Assembly (NCBI RefSeq): GCF_015680705.1
Contig: NZ_JADNYP010000005.1
Span: forward strand, 1-64,000
Source of the DNA: Pseudomonas fulva
GTDB taxonomy: Bacteria; Pseudomonadota; Gammaproteobacteria; Pseudomonadales; Pseudomonadaceae
Reading direction: 5' to 3'
DNA: 64,000 nucleotides
The position numbers and the translations under genes were made by a program. Positions 36,016-46,245 of the stretch are shown here, piece after piece (position 1 is the first letter of the stretch; each line of letters begins with the position of its first letter). Under the pieces are notes generated by a model. It was not told the origin of the DNA. It saw nothing but the letters and a program-made list of their open reading frames with translations, and made no database searches.

Positions 36016-36486
36016 GTGAACATCAAATGGGCTGAAAAACTGCGCGCGAGCCTGCACGGCTCCGCCGACTCGCTGGGCAATCTCTGCGTCGAGTCCTTCC
36101 ACTACCTGGCGTTGTTCGGCATCGGCGGGGTGACGGCCTGGGCCGCCTTGATGAGCTTCCTGGACATGCTCGGCAAGGGCGGGGTGAGCGTGGACGACAT
36201 CCTGCTGCTGTTCATCTACCTGGAGTTGGGAGCCATGGTAGGGATCTACTTCAAGACCAACCACATGCCCATTCGCTTCCTGCTCTATGTGGCGATAACG
36301 GCGCTGACCCGCCTGCTGATCGGCGACGTCTCGCACCACAAGGCACCGGACGTGGGCCTGTTGTACCTGTGTGGCGGTATCCTGCTGCTGGCGTTTTCCA
36401 TCCTGGTGGTGCGCTACGCGTCGTATCGCTATCCCTCGACCCGGGTGCTCGATGCCAATGGCAAGGATATGGACGACGGCAAATAG
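36016..36486 (+). CDS. PsiE-family phosphate-starvation-inducible membrane protein
   Basis: The 156-residue protein has four predicted membrane segments (ALFGIGGVTAWAALMSFL, DILLLFIYLELGAMVGIYF, IRFLLYVAITALTRLLIG, LLYLCGGILLLAFSILVV), with PsiE-type motifs YLELGAMVGIYFKTN and PIRFLLY. The role is unknown beyond phosphate-starvation induction in E. coli; no clear Pho box is visible here. The start is a GTG at 36016. It meets the DUF3509 gene tail to tail with one base between. Confidence 0.85.
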   Translation: MNIKWAEKLRASLHGSADSLGNLCVESFHYLALFGIGGVTAWAALMSFLDMLGKGGVSVDDILLLFIYLELGAMVGIYFKTNHMPIRFLLYVAITALTRLLIGDVSHHKAPDVGLLYLCGGILLLAFSILVVRYASYRYPSTRVLDANGKDMDDGK

Positions 36487-36487
36487 C

Positions 36488-36787
36488 TCAGCCGGGCACG
36501 CCGGCCTGTGACGCCTGGCTGGCCTGGCGCCGGTCGTGGCCCAGGCTGGCCAGGACCTCCAGCGTGTTCTGGCCCTGTTCGATGGCCAGACCCAGGCGGA
36601 TGCTGTCGATCAGCCGACGCAGGTGCCTGGGGTCGTTGCGTTGTTCGCGGGTGATCAGGCGCTTGGCGGCGATACCGCTGTCGTCGGACAGGGTCAGCAT
36701 GATGCTGCCGTCCAGGCGCTCGATGCTCAGGTTGACTCGGTAACGCGGGGCGAAGGCGTCGCTGATCAGGTCGAAGGGATTGTTCAT
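36488..36787 (-). CDS. DUF3509-family protein
   Basis: The 99-residue protein begins MNNPFDLISDAFAPRYRVN and contains SIMLTLSDDSGIAAKRLIT and LRRLIDSIRLGLAIEQG, matching the Pseudomonas-specific DUF3509 family. Its function is unknown. The C-terminal tail is Gln/Ala/Ser-rich (RRQASQASQAGVPG). I see no strong ribosome binding site. It lies between the PsiE gene and a bidirectional terminator. Confidence 0.85.
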   Translation of the reverse strand: MNNPFDLISDAFAPRYRVNLSIERLDGSIMLTLSDDSGIAAKRLITREQRNDPRHLRRLIDSIRLGLAIEQGQNTLEVLASLGHDRRQASQASQAGVPG

Positions 36788-36893
36788 GATGCCGGTTCTG
36801 CGCAAAGGGGCTTGCAAGGGTGGACCGGGACGTGCGGCGGTTGGTTCAGTCGGTACCACCGTACAGGCGATCCGTGGCCGGCGGCTCGAACGC

Positions 36894-36923
36894 AAACGCC
36901 CGGCGCGATGCGCCGGGCGTTTT
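36894..36923. terminator. Bidirectional terminator
   Basis: ACGCCCGGCGC, loop GAT, GCGCCGGGCGT with AAA on the left and TTTT on the right. It follows the HPF-like gene on the minus strand and could also stop rightward transcripts. Confidence 0.85.
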
Positions 36924-36928
36924 GTCGG

Positions 36929-37279
36929 TCATGCTTCTGGATCGACGACCTGCTCGGGTACCGCGCGCTTGCTGCGCAGCTTGCCGTACAAGTGCTCGAG
37001 CGCATTGTGCAGTTTGTCCGCGGCGCCTTCGACGGCCTGGTCGAGCGATGGCGCGGTATGGGTCACGGAAATCGGCTGGTGCCCCTTGGGGCGAGCTTCC
37101 AGCTGGCAGCGCTTGTCATCCGGGCCGGACTTTGAGCCGTTCTCGTCGCTCAAGTGGACTTCGATGCGGGTAAGGTCTTCGTCATAGCGATCGAGCGCGC
37201 TTTCCAGGGTACTGGTCACCCATTCGTTGAGTCGGATGTTGCCTTCGATCTGGTTGCTGCTGTTTACCTGGATCTGCAT
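36929..37279 (-). CDS. HPF/RaiA-family ribosome-associated protein
   Basis: The 116-residue protein has the short HPF/RaiA fold: MQIQVNSSNQIEGNIRLNEW, ALDRYDEDLTRIEVHLSDEN, and PSLDQAVEGAADKLHNALEH. Family members bind the ribosome A site in stationary phase, but this acidic-tailed version is diverged, so a different partner is possible. A strong terminator lies directly downstream. The 276 bases before it up to the LysR gene hold no recognised gene. Confidence 0.8.
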   Translation of the reverse strand: MQIQVNSSNQIEGNIRLNEWVTSTLESALDRYDEDLTRIEVHLSDENGSKSGPDDKRCQLEARPKGHQPISVTHTAPSLDQAVEGAADKLHNALEHLYGKLRSKRAVPEQVVDPEA

Positions 37280-37555
37280 GATTCAATCCTTATTCAGCTG
37301 GCTCGCAAGAGGCTTGCCCAGGCCGTGGAGGCCATGGGATCCGATTGCCTCTTGACTCTAAGGTCAGGCAAACGCAGGGCGAATTCAACCCCTGGGGCAA
37401 GTTAAATTTCCTGTTGCATATGACGCAGGCCGATCGTCGAACGGCCGGCCTGAAAGCCGAACTTGCGGCGCAATCGCGGGTATGTCCGGCCGACGCTTGC
37501 ATCGCCTGGCGCAACCGGCCGACACTGTCACGGACTTTCGCCACAGGCCTGATAT

Positions 37556-38479
37556 GTGAAAACCCGTTCCGATGAATTGCAGGTGTTCGTCTCGGTCATC
37601 GACAGCGGTTCGATTTCCGCGGCCGCCGAACACCTGGGGCAGACGCCGTCGGCGGTCAGTCGCAGCTTGTCGCGCCTGGAAACCAAGCTCGGTACCACCT
37701 TGGTCAATCGCACTACCCGACGCATGGAGCTGACCGAGGAGGGCCGCTTCTTCGTCGAGCGGGCTAGGTCGATCCTGGCGCAGATGGACGACATGGAAGA
37801 GCACCTGTCGCTTCATCGCCAGACCCCGGCGGGGCGCCTGCGCATCAATGCCGCCGCGCCTTTCATGCTGCATGCGATCCTGCCGTGGATCGGCGAGTTC
37901 CGCCAGCGCTACCCGGCCATCGACCTGGAGCTGGACACCGACGACCTGATCATCGACCTGCTGGAACAGCGTACCGACGTCGCCATCCGTATCGGCGAGC
38001 TGGCCGACTCGAGCCTGCACGCGCGCTCGCTGGGTTGCAGCCCGCTGCAGGTGCTCGCCAGCCCGGCGTACCTGGCGCGCCATGGCGTGCCGGAGCGGGT
38101 CGAGCAATTGCAGGCGCATTGCCTGCTCGGCTTCAGTCGTCCGGAACTGCTCAACCAGTGGCCGCTGCGGCATGCCGATGGCGACCGCTGGACGATCAGG
38201 CCGAGCCTGCTGGCCTCCAGCGGCGAAACCTTGCGCCAGCTGGCGCTGGCCGGGGAGGGCATCGCCTGCCTGTCGCACTTCATGACTCACGAAGACATCC
38301 GCGCCGGGCGCCTGCAGGTCATCCTCGCCCATGCCAACAGTGGCTATCGTCAGCCGATTCACGCGGTGTACTACCGCAATACCCAGCTGGCCTTGCGCAT
38401 CCGCTGCTTCCTGGACTTCATCCAGCACAAGCTTGCGGTCTATGCCTGCTTGCCGGCGGGCGACACGCCTGCCGCTTAG
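37556..38479 (+). CDS. LysR-family transcriptional regulator
   Basis: The 307-residue protein has a LysR helix-turn-helix (SGSISAAAEHLGQTPSAVSR, about residues 17-36) and a substrate-binding domain (about 90-295). It belongs to the broad AaeR/DsdC-like group with RINAAAPFMLHAILPWIGEF. The start is a GTG at 37556. It lies 87 bases before ggt on the same strand; whether it controls ggt is not shown. Confidence 0.88.
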   Translation: MKTRSDELQVFVSVIDSGSISAAAEHLGQTPSAVSRSLSRLETKLGTTLVNRTTRRMELTEEGRFFVERARSILAQMDDMEEHLSLHRQTPAGRLRINAAAPFMLHAILPWIGEFRQRYPAIDLELDTDDLIIDLLEQRTDVAIRIGELADSSLHARSLGCSPLQVLASPAYLARHGVPERVEQLQAHCLLGFSRPELLNQWPLRHADGDRWTIRPSLLASSGETLRQLALAGEGIACLSHFMTHEDIRAGRLQVILAHANSGYRQPIHAVYYRNTQLALRIRCFLDFIQHKLAVYACLPAGDTPAA

Positions 38480-38566
38480 CCGACCAGCCGCTGTACGAAA
38501 TTTGCCGATTCGGCCGCCCTCGGCCTTTAATGAAGGTTCGACTAGAACAACAACCAAGGAAGTCCC

Positions 38567-40234
38567 ATGCGAATCGTCATGTTCAAGCCTCTGACGCTCG
38601 GCGTTGCACTGCTGGCCAGCTCCGGAGCGTTCGCCGCGAGCCTGGAGGGTGGCGCGGTGGCCGCGCCCGACGAGTATGCGGCCAAGGTGGCCGCCGATAT
38701 CCTGAAAAAAGGTGGCAGCGCCGTGGATGCCGCCGTCGCCACGGCGTTCACGCTGGCGGTCACCTACCCGGAGGCGGGCAATATCGGCGGCGGTGGTTTC
38801 ATGACCTTGTATGTCGATGGCAAGCCGTACTTCCTCGACTACCGGGAGGTCGCGCCCAAGGCCGCCAGCCGCAACATGTACCTGGACGACAAGGGCGAGA
38901 TTGTCGAGAACATGAGCCTGGTGGGCGCACGGGCGGCCGGTGTGCCGGGAACCGTCATGGGCCTGTGGGAAGCGCACCAGAAGTTCGGCAAGCTGCCCTG
39001 GAGCGAGCTGCTGACGCCAGCCATCGGCTATGCCCGGGAGGGTTTCAAGGTCGCGCAGAAGCAGTACCAGTACCGCGACGATGTGCAGGGCCTGTTCAAG
39101 GGCGCCACCAACTTCAATGACTACTTCGGCAACATGAAGGTCGGCGAGCTGTTCCGCCAGCCGGAGCTGGCGCAGACCCTGGAGCGTATCGCCGACAAGG
39201 GCGTGAGCGAGTTCTACCAGGGCAAGACGGCCGACCTGCTGGTCGCGCAGATGCAGGCCGACAAGGGCCTGATCAGCAAGCAGGACCTGGCCGACTACAA
39301 GGCGGTCTGGCGCGACCCGATCGCCATCCAGTGGCGCGGCAACACGGTGTACACCGCCCCGCCGCCGAGCTCCGGCGGTGTCGCCCTGGCCCAGCTGCTG
39401 GGCATCAAGGAAGAGCGCGCGGCGGACTTCAAGGGGGTGGCGCACAACTCGGCGCAGTACATCCACCTGCTGGCCGAGATCGAGAAGCGGGTGTTCGCCG
39501 ACCGCGCCGACTACCTGGGCGACCCGGACTTCGCCCAGGTGCCGGTGGACAAGCTCATCGACAAGGCCTACCTGGCCAGCCGCGCCGCGCAGGTCGATGC
39601 AAAGGCCATATCCGCGACCGAGCAGGTACGCCCGGGCCTGGAATCGCACCAGACCACCCATTTCTCCATCGTCGACAAGCAGGGCAACGCCGTCAGCAAC
39701 ACCTATACCTTGAACCTCGACTACGGCAACGGCGTGGTGGTCAAGGGCGCCGGCTTCCTGCTCAACAACGAGATGGATGATTTCAGTGCCAAGCCGGGCG
39801 CGGCCAATGCCTTCGGCGTGGTCGGCGGGGACGCCAATGCCATTGCTCCCGGCAAGCGCATGCTCTCGTCGATGAGCCCGAGCCTGGTCACCCGTGATGG
39901 CAGGGTCACCCTGGTGATCGGCACACCGGGCGGCTCGCGGATCTTCACCTCGATCTTCCAGGTGATCAACAACCTGTACGACTACGGCATGCCACTGGAA
40001 AAAGCCGTAGCCGCCCAGCGTGTCCATCACCAACTGCTGCCCAAGGACACCATCTACTTCGACAGCTATGCGCCGTTGACCGGGCCGGTGGCCGAACAGC
40101 TGAAGAAGATGGGCTATGTGCTCGAGGATCAAGGTTGGGAAATGGGCGACATCCAGGCGATCCGGGTCACCGGCGACAAGCTGGAAACCGCCTCGGACCC
40201 CCGTGGACGGGGGGTCGGCCAGGTGGTGAAGTGA
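38567..40234 (+). CDS. ggt: Gamma-glutamyltransferase
   Basis: The 555-residue periplasmic enzyme cleaves the gamma-glutamyl bond of glutathione and related compounds. A signal peptide (hydrophobic LTLGVALLASSGAFA) ends near residue 25. The protein self-cleaves into two chains before the nucleophile threonine in QTTHFSIVDKQGNAVS (about residue 365). SSMSPSLV and the glycine pair in GTPGGSRI are also conserved. AAGGAAG precedes the ATG at 38567. Neighbours differ in strand and function, so it is probably transcribed alone. Confidence 0.94.
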   Translation: MRIVMFKPLTLGVALLASSGAFAASLEGGAVAAPDEYAAKVAADILKKGGSAVDAAVATAFTLAVTYPEAGNIGGGGFMTLYVDGKPYFLDYREVAPKAASRNMYLDDKGEIVENMSLVGARAAGVPGTVMGLWEAHQKFGKLPWSELLTPAIGYAREGFKVAQKQYQYRDDVQGLFKGATNFNDYFGNMKVGELFRQPELAQTLERIADKGVSEFYQGKTADLLVAQMQADKGLISKQDLADYKAVWRDPIAIQWRGNTVYTAPPPSSGGVALAQLLGIKEERAADFKGVAHNSAQYIHLLAEIEKRVFADRADYLGDPDFAQVPVDKLIDKAYLASRAAQVDAKAISATEQVRPGLESHQTTHFSIVDKQGNAVSNTYTLNLDYGNGVVVKGAGFLLNNEMDDFSAKPGAANAFGVVGGDANAIAPGKRMLSSMSPSLVTRDGRVTLVIGTPGGSRIFTSIFQVINNLYDYGMPLEKAVAAQRVHHQLLPKDTIYFDSYAPLTGPVAEQLKKMGYVLEDQGWEMGDIQAIRVTGDKLETASDPRGRGVGQVVK

Positions 40235-40256
40235 CTGCAAACCCCCACCCAAGGTG

Positions 40257-40320
40257 CCTATGGGACCGGCCGCCGCCGGGGCGCCGGACCGGCCGCGCTA
40301 GGGCGCGCAGCGGCCCCAGG
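40257..40320. repeat. GC-rich REP-like palindromic element
   Basis: The stretch after ggt has two copies of GGACCGGCCGC (40263-40273 and 40286-40296). Its end, 40300-40320, matches 17 of 21 positions of the end of the element at 55436-55456. Such elements are common between Pseudomonas genes. The rest of the gap up to 40509 is GC-rich with no gene. Confidence 0.4.
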
Positions 40321-40509
40321 GTCTGGCAGGTTTGCAAAGCAGCCGCTGGCGCGCGGGTCGTGCCTGCGCGGTAGAGCGGCGGTGGCTTGGTGGATAGAGG
40401 GCCCGCTTGCCGGCCATCGCGACACTGCGGCCGCTTCTGCACGGGCCTGCAGACCCCACCGATGGTGCCAGGAGCACGGCCGCCGAGCCCACCGAATCAG
40501 GCGCCTGCC

Positions 40510-42429
40510 TCAGACCCGAAACTCGCTCACCAGCGTCTGCAGGCGCGCGCCCAGGCGCGCCAGTTCGACGCTCGAGGCGGCTGTCTCGTTGCTCGCGGCG
40601 GCGGTCTGTTCGGACACGTCGCGGACATTGAGCACGCTGCGGCTGATTTCCTCGGCGACGACGCCCTGCTGTTCGGCAGCCGCGGCGATCTGCTGGTTCA
40701 TCGCCTGGATGCTGGCCACCGTGTTGGTGATGTTGCCCAACGAGGCCCCGGCCTTGCGCGCCAGTTCGACGCTGCTGTCGGTCAGTGTGGTGCTGTCGAG
40801 CATCACCGTGGCCACTTGCTGGGTACCGCTCTGCAAGCTGGCGATCAGCGCCTCGATCTCCTCGGTCGACTGCTGGGTCCGCTGGGCCAGGCCGCGAACC
40901 TCGTCGGCCACCACGGCGAATCCGCGTCCGGCTTCGCCGGCACGTGCCGCTTCGATGGCGGCATTGAGAGCCAGCAGGTTGGTCTGCTCGGCAACCGACT
41001 TGATCACATCCATCACGCTGCCGATGCGCTGGCTTTCCTGTTGCAGCTCGCCCATCGCGGCGCTGGAACGGTGCACTTCCTGCGCCAGGCGTTCGATCTG
41101 CGCGATCGCCTCGTTGACCACCTGATCGCCTGCCTTGGCTTCGTCATCGGCCTGAGTCGCCGCGCGTGAGGCGTGCTCGGCATTGCGCGCGACTTCCTGG
41201 ACGGTGGCCGCCATTTCGTGCATGGCGGTGGCTACCTGGTCGGTCTCGACCTTCTGCGCGTTGGCGCCGCTGCTGGTCTGCTCGGTCACTGCCGAGAGCT
41301 CCTGCGCCGCACCGCTGAGCTGGGTGACGCCATCGCGGATCCCGCGGATCAGTTCGCGCAGGGTCGTGCCCATGCGTGCGATGCCCTGTTGCAGCACGCC
41401 CAGTTCGTCGCGTCGGGTGACCTGCATCTGCTGGCTGAGGTCGCCGCCGGCGATCCGCTCCACGGCGGCCAGGGTTTCCTGCAAGGGGCGGGTGATCTGC
41501 CGGGTGATGAGCACTGCCGCCAGGATGCCGAACAACATTGCCAGCAAGGTGGCACCGACCTGCCAGGTACGCGCCTGGGCACTTTCGATGTCGCGGCGCT
41601 CCAGCTGGATCTGGTACAGCGCTTCGCTGCGCTTGACGATGTCGGCGCCTTGCACGGTCATCTCCTGCCGTGCCACGGCCACCTGGGCGGTCGCGTCTCG
41701 CCAGTGGCGCAGGGCATCGCGGAAACCGAGCACGGCGGTTTCCAGGGCCTGGACTCTAGCGCCTTCCTGGGGCAGCTGGGTGGACAGTCGGGCGACTTGC
41801 GCCAACACCGCCTCGATCCCCCGCACCGCGACCTCTTCGCTGGCGCTGGTCGGCTCGGCCAGGTAGCTGCGGGCATCCAGGCGCGCCTTCAGCAGTTGCT
41901 GGTAGACCTGGCTGGCGGCCCGGTACTGGTCGAGCCGAGTGGCGTCGTCGAACGAGCGTGCCATCACCTGAGCCATGACCGCCTCGATCGTCTCGCCGGC
42001 CTGGTCCATGGCACGCAGCATGGCGGCACGCGCGCTCGCGGCGGTCTTGTAGCCGCTGCGCATCTTGTCCAGCGATACCCGATAGTCGCTGATCGACTGC
42101 GCCTGTTCGCGCAGCAGGGCGAGGTTTTCCGGGCTCTTGAAGGTATTGAGCAGGTGCTGTTGCTGGGCGCTGAAGGTATCCAGCTTGGCCAGCACGCCCT
42201 GCGCCGCCGTATCGTCGCCGCTGGTCAACATGTATTGCAGGCGCGCTACCCGCAGGTTGGTCAGGTCGCTGTTGAGCTTGGTGATGTCGCTCATCCAGTT
42301 GCTGCGATCGATCAGCCCGGACACGCTGGTCCAGCCGGTCAGCGCCAGCAGGCCGGTCAGAAGCAGGACCAGGCCGAAGCCCAGCCCGAGTTTGAGGTTG
42401 ATGCCGAGGTTGGCAAACCAGGTATTCAT
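40510..42429 (-). CDS. mcpS: Methyl-accepting chemotaxis protein with HBM sensor (McpS-like)
   Basis: The 639-residue receptor has a first membrane segment ([20 protein letters not shown], about 12-31), a large all-helical periplasmic HBM sensor (about 45-285), a second membrane segment ([18 protein letters not shown], about 288-305), HAMP, and a signalling hairpin with the conserved tip [19 protein letters not shown]. Length, sensor type and position next to ggt match McpS of P. putida, which senses tricarboxylic-acid-cycle intermediates. The start at 42429 (MNTWFANLG) fits the family. Assignment rests on family and synteny, not on ligand residues. Confidence 0.88.
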   Translation of the reverse strand: MNTWFANLGINLKLGLGFGLVLLLTGLLALTGWTSVSGLIDRSNWMSDITKLNSDLTNLRVARLQYMLTSGDDTAAQGVLAKLDTFSAQQQHLLNTFKSPENLALLREQAQSISDYRVSLDKMRSGYKTAASARAAMLRAMDQAGETIEAVMAQVMARSFDDATRLDQYRAASQVYQQLLKARLDARSYLAEPTSASEEVAVRGIEAVLAQVARLSTQLPQEGARVQALETAVLGFRDALRHWRDATAQVAVARQEMTVQGADIVKRSEALYQIQLERRDIESAQARTWQVGATLLAMLFGILAAVLITRQITRPLQETLAAVERIAGGDLSQQMQVTRRDELGVLQQGIARMGTTLRELIRGIRDGVTQLSGAAQELSAVTEQTSSGANAQKVETDQVATAMHEMAATVQEVARNAEHASRAATQADDEAKAGDQVVNEAIAQIERLAQEVHRSSAAMGELQQESQRIGSVMDVIKSVAEQTNLLALNAAIEAARAGEAGRGFAVVADEVRGLAQRTQQSTEEIEALIASLQSGTQQVATVMLDSTTLTDSSVELARKAGASLGNITNTVASIQAMNQQIAAAAEQQGVVAEEISRSVLNVRDVSEQTAAASNETAASSVELARLGARLQTLVSEFRV

Positions 42430-42602
42430 GCACGCTCTCCCGAGTGATTCGTCTTGTTCGGAATCGCCGGGCATTGTTCTTTTCCTTGAGGCCCGCGCTT
42501 CGTGGAGGCTGTATCGGCATCAAGGGCTGGAGCTGAAACGCTTTTTCACCTGGTGTGGCTGGTCACTGGCCGAACGGTCGCCGTCGCGCCGCGGCGCGAT
42601 GC

Positions 42603-43481
42603 TCAGAGGGTCCTGGCATTGAACGTGTCGCAGCGCTCTGCCTCGCCGTTCTCGAAACCGGCCTTGAACCAGCGTACCCGCTGCGCCGAGGTGCCATGGG
42701 TGAACGAGTCGGGCACCACGCGGCCCTGGCCCTGCTGCTGCAGGCGGTCGTCACCGATGGCATTGGCGGCATCGAGGGCTTCCTCGACGTCGCCTGGCTC
42801 GAGCCAGTTCAGGCGTTTCTGCGCCTGGTAGGCCCAGACGCCGGCGAAGCAGTCGGCCTGCAGCTCCTGGCGCACCAGCAGGCCGTTGGCGCCTTCCATG
42901 CGCTGGCCACGCTGACGCGCCTGCTCGACCTGGCGCGAGACGCCCAGCAGGGTCTGCACATGGTGACCGATCTCGTGGGCGATGACGTAGGCCTGGGCGA
43001 AGTCGCCGGCCGCGGCGAAGCGGGTCTCCATTTCGCGGAAGAAGCTCATGTCCAGGTAGACACGCTGGTCGGCCGGGCAATAGAAGGGGCCGACCGCGGA
43101 CGAGGCGAAGCCGCAGGCGGAATTGACCTGGCCGCTGAACAGCACCAGCTTGGGCTCGCGATACTGGGCGCCGTTCTGGGCGAACAGCGCCTTCCAGGTA
43201 TCCTCGGTATCGCCAAGGATCGAGGCGACGAACTGGGCCTGCTGATCGTTGGCCGGTGGCGCTTCGCCCTGGGGGCTGGTCGATGCCTGGCGTTGTTCCA
43301 TCTGCCCGGACAACTGGCCAAGCAGCTGCAACGGGTCCTGGCCGGTGATCCAGCCGATGCCGAGAATCAGCAGTACGGCACCGAGCCCCAGGCCCTTGCC
43401 ACCACCAAAGCGCATGCCGCCGCCACCGCTGCCTCGGGCATCCACCACATTGTCGCTGCGCCGGCCTTTTCGCCAATCCAT
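42603..43481 (-). CDS. ypfJ: Neutral zinc metallopeptidase (YpfJ family)
   Basis: The 292-residue membrane-anchored protein has a Gly-rich N-terminus (RGSGGGGMRFGGGKGLG), one membrane segment (LGAVLLILGIGWITG, about 32-46) and a periplasmic peptidase domain with the zinc motif HEIGHH and FAAAGDFAQAYVIAHE before it. Conserved CPADQRVYLDMSFF and WAYQAQKRLNWLEPGDVEEA follow the family pattern. The substrate is unknown. The gap to trmA is about 210 bases with no recognised feature. Confidence 0.88.
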   Translation of the reverse strand: MDWRKGRRSDNVVDARGSGGGGMRFGGGKGLGLGAVLLILGIGWITGQDPLQLLGQLSGQMEQRQASTSPQGEAPPANDQQAQFVASILGDTEDTWKALFAQNGAQYREPKLVLFSGQVNSACGFASSAVGPFYCPADQRVYLDMSFFREMETRFAAAGDFAQAYVIAHEIGHHVQTLLGVSRQVEQARQRGQRMEGANGLLVRQELQADCFAGVWAYQAQKRLNWLEPGDVEEALDAANAIGDDRLQQQGQGRVVPDSFTHGTSAQRVRWFKAGFENGEAERCDTFNARTL

Positions 43482-43691
43482 CAGTGTTCTCCAGGGCGTT
43501 CAAGCATATCGATGAAGGAAATGGGACAGGCAAGACCAGGTCGCAGCCTGCCTGCAGCACGATCATGCGAGTATGGACAGCCGAAGCGCTCGCGATATCC
43601 CTCGGCCTGCGCGAGAAGCGCTGCGCGGTGACATCGACGGTCGCGAGGGCCTGGACGAGGGCTTGGCCTGGCCCGTCCAGGCGTCTGGGGA

Positions 43692-44774
43692 TCAACGACG
43701 GACCAGCAGGACGCCGCTTTCCATGTGCTGGGTATAGGGGAACTGGTCGAACAGCGCACAGCGCTCGATCCGATGGCTGTCTTGCAGCTGGGCGATATTG
43801 GCCGCCAGGGTTTCGGGGTTGCAGGAAATGTACAGGATGCGCTCGAAACGCCGGGTCAGCTCGCAGGTGTCCGGGTCCATGCCGGCGCGTGGCGGGTCGA
43901 CGAACACCGTGCCGAAGTCGTAGCGCTTGAGCTCGATGCCTTCCAGGCGACGGAACGGGCGCACCTCGTTGAGTGCCTGGGTCAGCTCTTCGGCCGACAG
44001 GCGCACCAGGCGCACGTTGTCCACGCCGTTTTCCTCGAGGTTGTGCAGCGCGGCATTGACCGAGGTCTTGCTGATCTCGGTGGCCAGCACCTGGCGCACG
44101 CGCGTGGCCAGCGGCAAGGTGAAGTTGCCGTTGCCGCAATACAGTTCCAGCAGGTCGTCGTCGCGCTGGCCCAACGCATCGTACGCCCAGGCCAGCATCT
44201 TCTGGTTGACCATGCCGTTGGGCTGAGTGAAGGCGCCTTCGGGCTGGCGGTAACTGAACGTACGGCCAGCGATCTCGAGCCGCTCCACTGCATGATCACG
44301 GCCGATCACCAGGCGCTTGCCCTTGGAGCGACCGATGATGCTCACGCCCAGGTCGGCGCTCAATTGCTGCGCAGCGGCTTCCCACGCCTGATCCAGCGGA
44401 CGGTGGTAGCACAGGGTGATCATGCCGTCGCCGGCCAGGGTGGTGAGGAACTCGACCTGGAACAGCTTGTGGCTAAGCGCTTCGCTGGCCTGCCAGGCGG
44501 CCTTGAGCCTGGGCATCAGCTGGTTGATCCGGGCGCTGGCGATCGGGAAGTCGTCGATCAGGATCGGCGTATGCTTCTCGCCCGGGGCGAACATCGCATA
44601 GTGACGCTGGCCGTCTTGGCGCCACAGGCGGAACTCGGCGCGCAGGCGGTAATGCTCGCGAGGCGAGTCGAAGACCTGCGGCTGCGGTGCCTGGAACGGT
44701 GCCAGCAGCTCGCGCAGGCGTTCGACCTTGGCTTGCAGTTGCGAGGCGTAGGAGGAGGTATCCAGAGCATTCAT
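43692..44774 (-). CDS. trmA: tRNA (uracil-5-)-methyltransferase
   Basis: The 360-residue enzyme makes 5-methyluridine at position 54 of tRNA using S-adenosylmethionine. Features are [14 protein letters not shown] (cofactor binding), [13 protein letters not shown] and the nucleophile Cys in [12 protein letters not shown]. Family-typical length. Its ATG overlaps the stop of the NCS2 permease gene as ATGA, so the two are coupled. Confidence 0.95.
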   Translation of the reverse strand: MNALDTSSYASQLQAKVERLRELLAPFQAPQPQVFDSPREHYRLRAEFRLWRQDGQRHYAMFAPGEKHTPILIDDFPIASARINQLMPRLKAAWQASEALSHKLFQVEFLTTLAGDGMITLCYHRPLDQAWEAAAQQLSADLGVSIIGRSKGKRLVIGRDHAVERLEIAGRTFSYRQPEGAFTQPNGMVNQKMLAWAYDALGQRDDDLLELYCGNGNFTLPLATRVRQVLATEISKTSVNAALHNLEENGVDNVRLVRLSAEELTQALNEVRPFRRLEGIELKRYDFGTVFVDPPRAGMDPDTCELTRRFERILYISCNPETLAANIAQLQDSHRIERCALFDQFPYTQHMESGVLLVRR

Positions 44775-46066
44775 GCGTTGAACCAGCCCAGCTTGATCAC
44801 GAACAGGATGGAAAGGATCACCAGCGCCGGGTTCAGGTCACGGTAGCGCCCCGAGATCAGCTTGATGGCGGTCCAGGCGATGAAGCCGAAGGCGATGCCG
44901 TTGGCGATCGAATAGGTCAGCGGCATGGCCAGGGCGGTGACTACCACGGGCGCCGCCTCGGTGACGTCATCCCAGTCGATCTCGGCCAGGCCCGAAGCCA
45001 TCAGCACGGCGACGAACAGCAATGCCGGCGCGGTGGCGAAGGCCGGCACGCTGCCAGCCAGGGGCGCGAAGAACAGCGCCAGCAGGAACAGCACGGCGAC
45101 CACGATGGCGGTCAGACCGGTACGCCCGCCGGCGCTCACGCCCGCGGCCGACTCGATGTAGCTGGTGGTGGTCGAGGTACCGAGCAGCGAGCCGGCCATG
45201 GCCGCCGTGCTGTCGGCGATCAGCGCGCGTCCCATCTTCGGCATGTGACCGTCCTTGCCCATCAGGCCAGCTCGCTTGGCCACGCCGATCAGGGTGCCGG
45301 AGTTGTCGAACAGGTCGACGAACAGGAAGGCGAAGATCACGCTGACCAGGCCCACGTCGAGCGCGCCCTTGATGTCCAGCTGCAGGAAGGTCGGTGCCAG
45401 CGAGGGGGGCATGGAAACCACCCCGGCAAATGGCGTGACGCCCAGCAGGATCGAGGCCAGGGTCACCGCCAGGATGCCGATCAGCACCGCGCCACGGACC
45501 TTCAGCGACTCTAGGCCGACGATCAGGAAGAAGCCCAGGGTCGCCAGGATCGGCGCCGGCTGGGCGAGGTCGCCCATGCCGACCAGGGTCGCCTCGTTGT
45601 CCACCACGATGCCGGCATTGTGCAGGGCGATCAGCGCCAGGAACAGGCCGATGCCGGCGGCGATGGCCGAGCGCAGGGGCAGCGGGATGCTGTTGACGAT
45701 CCATTCGCGGATGCGAAAGATCGACAGCAGGAAGAACAGCACCGCCGACAGGAATACCGCGCCCAGCGCCACCTGCCAGGTGTGGCCCATGTGCAGCACC
45801 ACCGTATAGGTGAAGAAGGCGTTCAGGCCCATGCCCGGTGCCAGGGCGATCGGGTAGTTGGCGATCACGCCCATGATCACCGAGCCGATGGCCGCTGCCA
45901 GGCAGGTGGCGACGAAGATCGCGCCCTTGTCCATGCCGGTCTCGCCCAGGATGCTCGGGTTGACGAACAGGATGTAGGCCATGGCCAGGAAGGTGGTGAC
46001 GCCCGCGAGGATCTCGGTGCGCACGTTGGTATTGTGTGCTCTTAGTTGAAACAGCCTTTCCAGCAT
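44771..46066 (-). CDS. NCS2-family purine permease (AzgA-like)
   Basis: The 431-residue inner-membrane protein has about 12-14 segments and AzgA-type motifs: [53 protein letters not shown] and [20 protein letters not shown]. Related proteins take up adenine, guanine or hypoxanthine. I chose the ATG at 46066 (MLERLFQ), the usual family start. Its stop overlaps trmA, suggesting one transcript. Confidence 0.88.
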   Translation of the reverse strand: MLERLFQLRAHNTNVRTEILAGVTTFLAMAYILFVNPSILGETGMDKGAIFVATCLAAAIGSVIMGVIANYPIALAPGMGLNAFFTYTVVLHMGHTWQVALGAVFLSAVLFFLLSIFRIREWIVNSIPLPLRSAIAAGIGLFLALIALHNAGIVVDNEATLVGMGDLAQPAPILATLGFFLIVGLESLKVRGAVLIGILAVTLASILLGVTPFAGVVSMPPSLAPTFLQLDIKGALDVGLVSVIFAFLFVDLFDNSGTLIGVAKRAGLMGKDGHMPKMGRALIADSTAAMAGSLLGTSTTTSYIESAAGVSAGGRTGLTAIVVAVLFLLALFFAPLAGSVPAFATAPALLFVAVLMASGLAEIDWDDVTEAAPVVVTALAMPLTYSIANGIAFGFIAWTAIKLISGRYRDLNPALVILSILFVIKLGWFNA

Positions 46067-46245
46067 GCCTGCTCTCCAAGGCGCGATGGCGCCGTGAAAT
46101 GATCGTCCCATCGACACAAGCACAGACCCTGCCAGGGGGCCGGCATTGCGAGGGGCGGAAAAAGCCGCGCATCATACCAGCAAGCTAGGCACCGGCCTAT
46201 GGCCGTCAGGCCGGCTGCCGGAGCGGCCTGCGCACGCATCGCGGA

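Noticed and set aside
37385..40252. Minus-strand open frame of 955 codons across the LysR and ggt genes
   Set aside because: It is antisense to two clear genes, has no domain similarity and a His/Gln/Arg-rich composition typical of shadow frames in GC-rich DNA.
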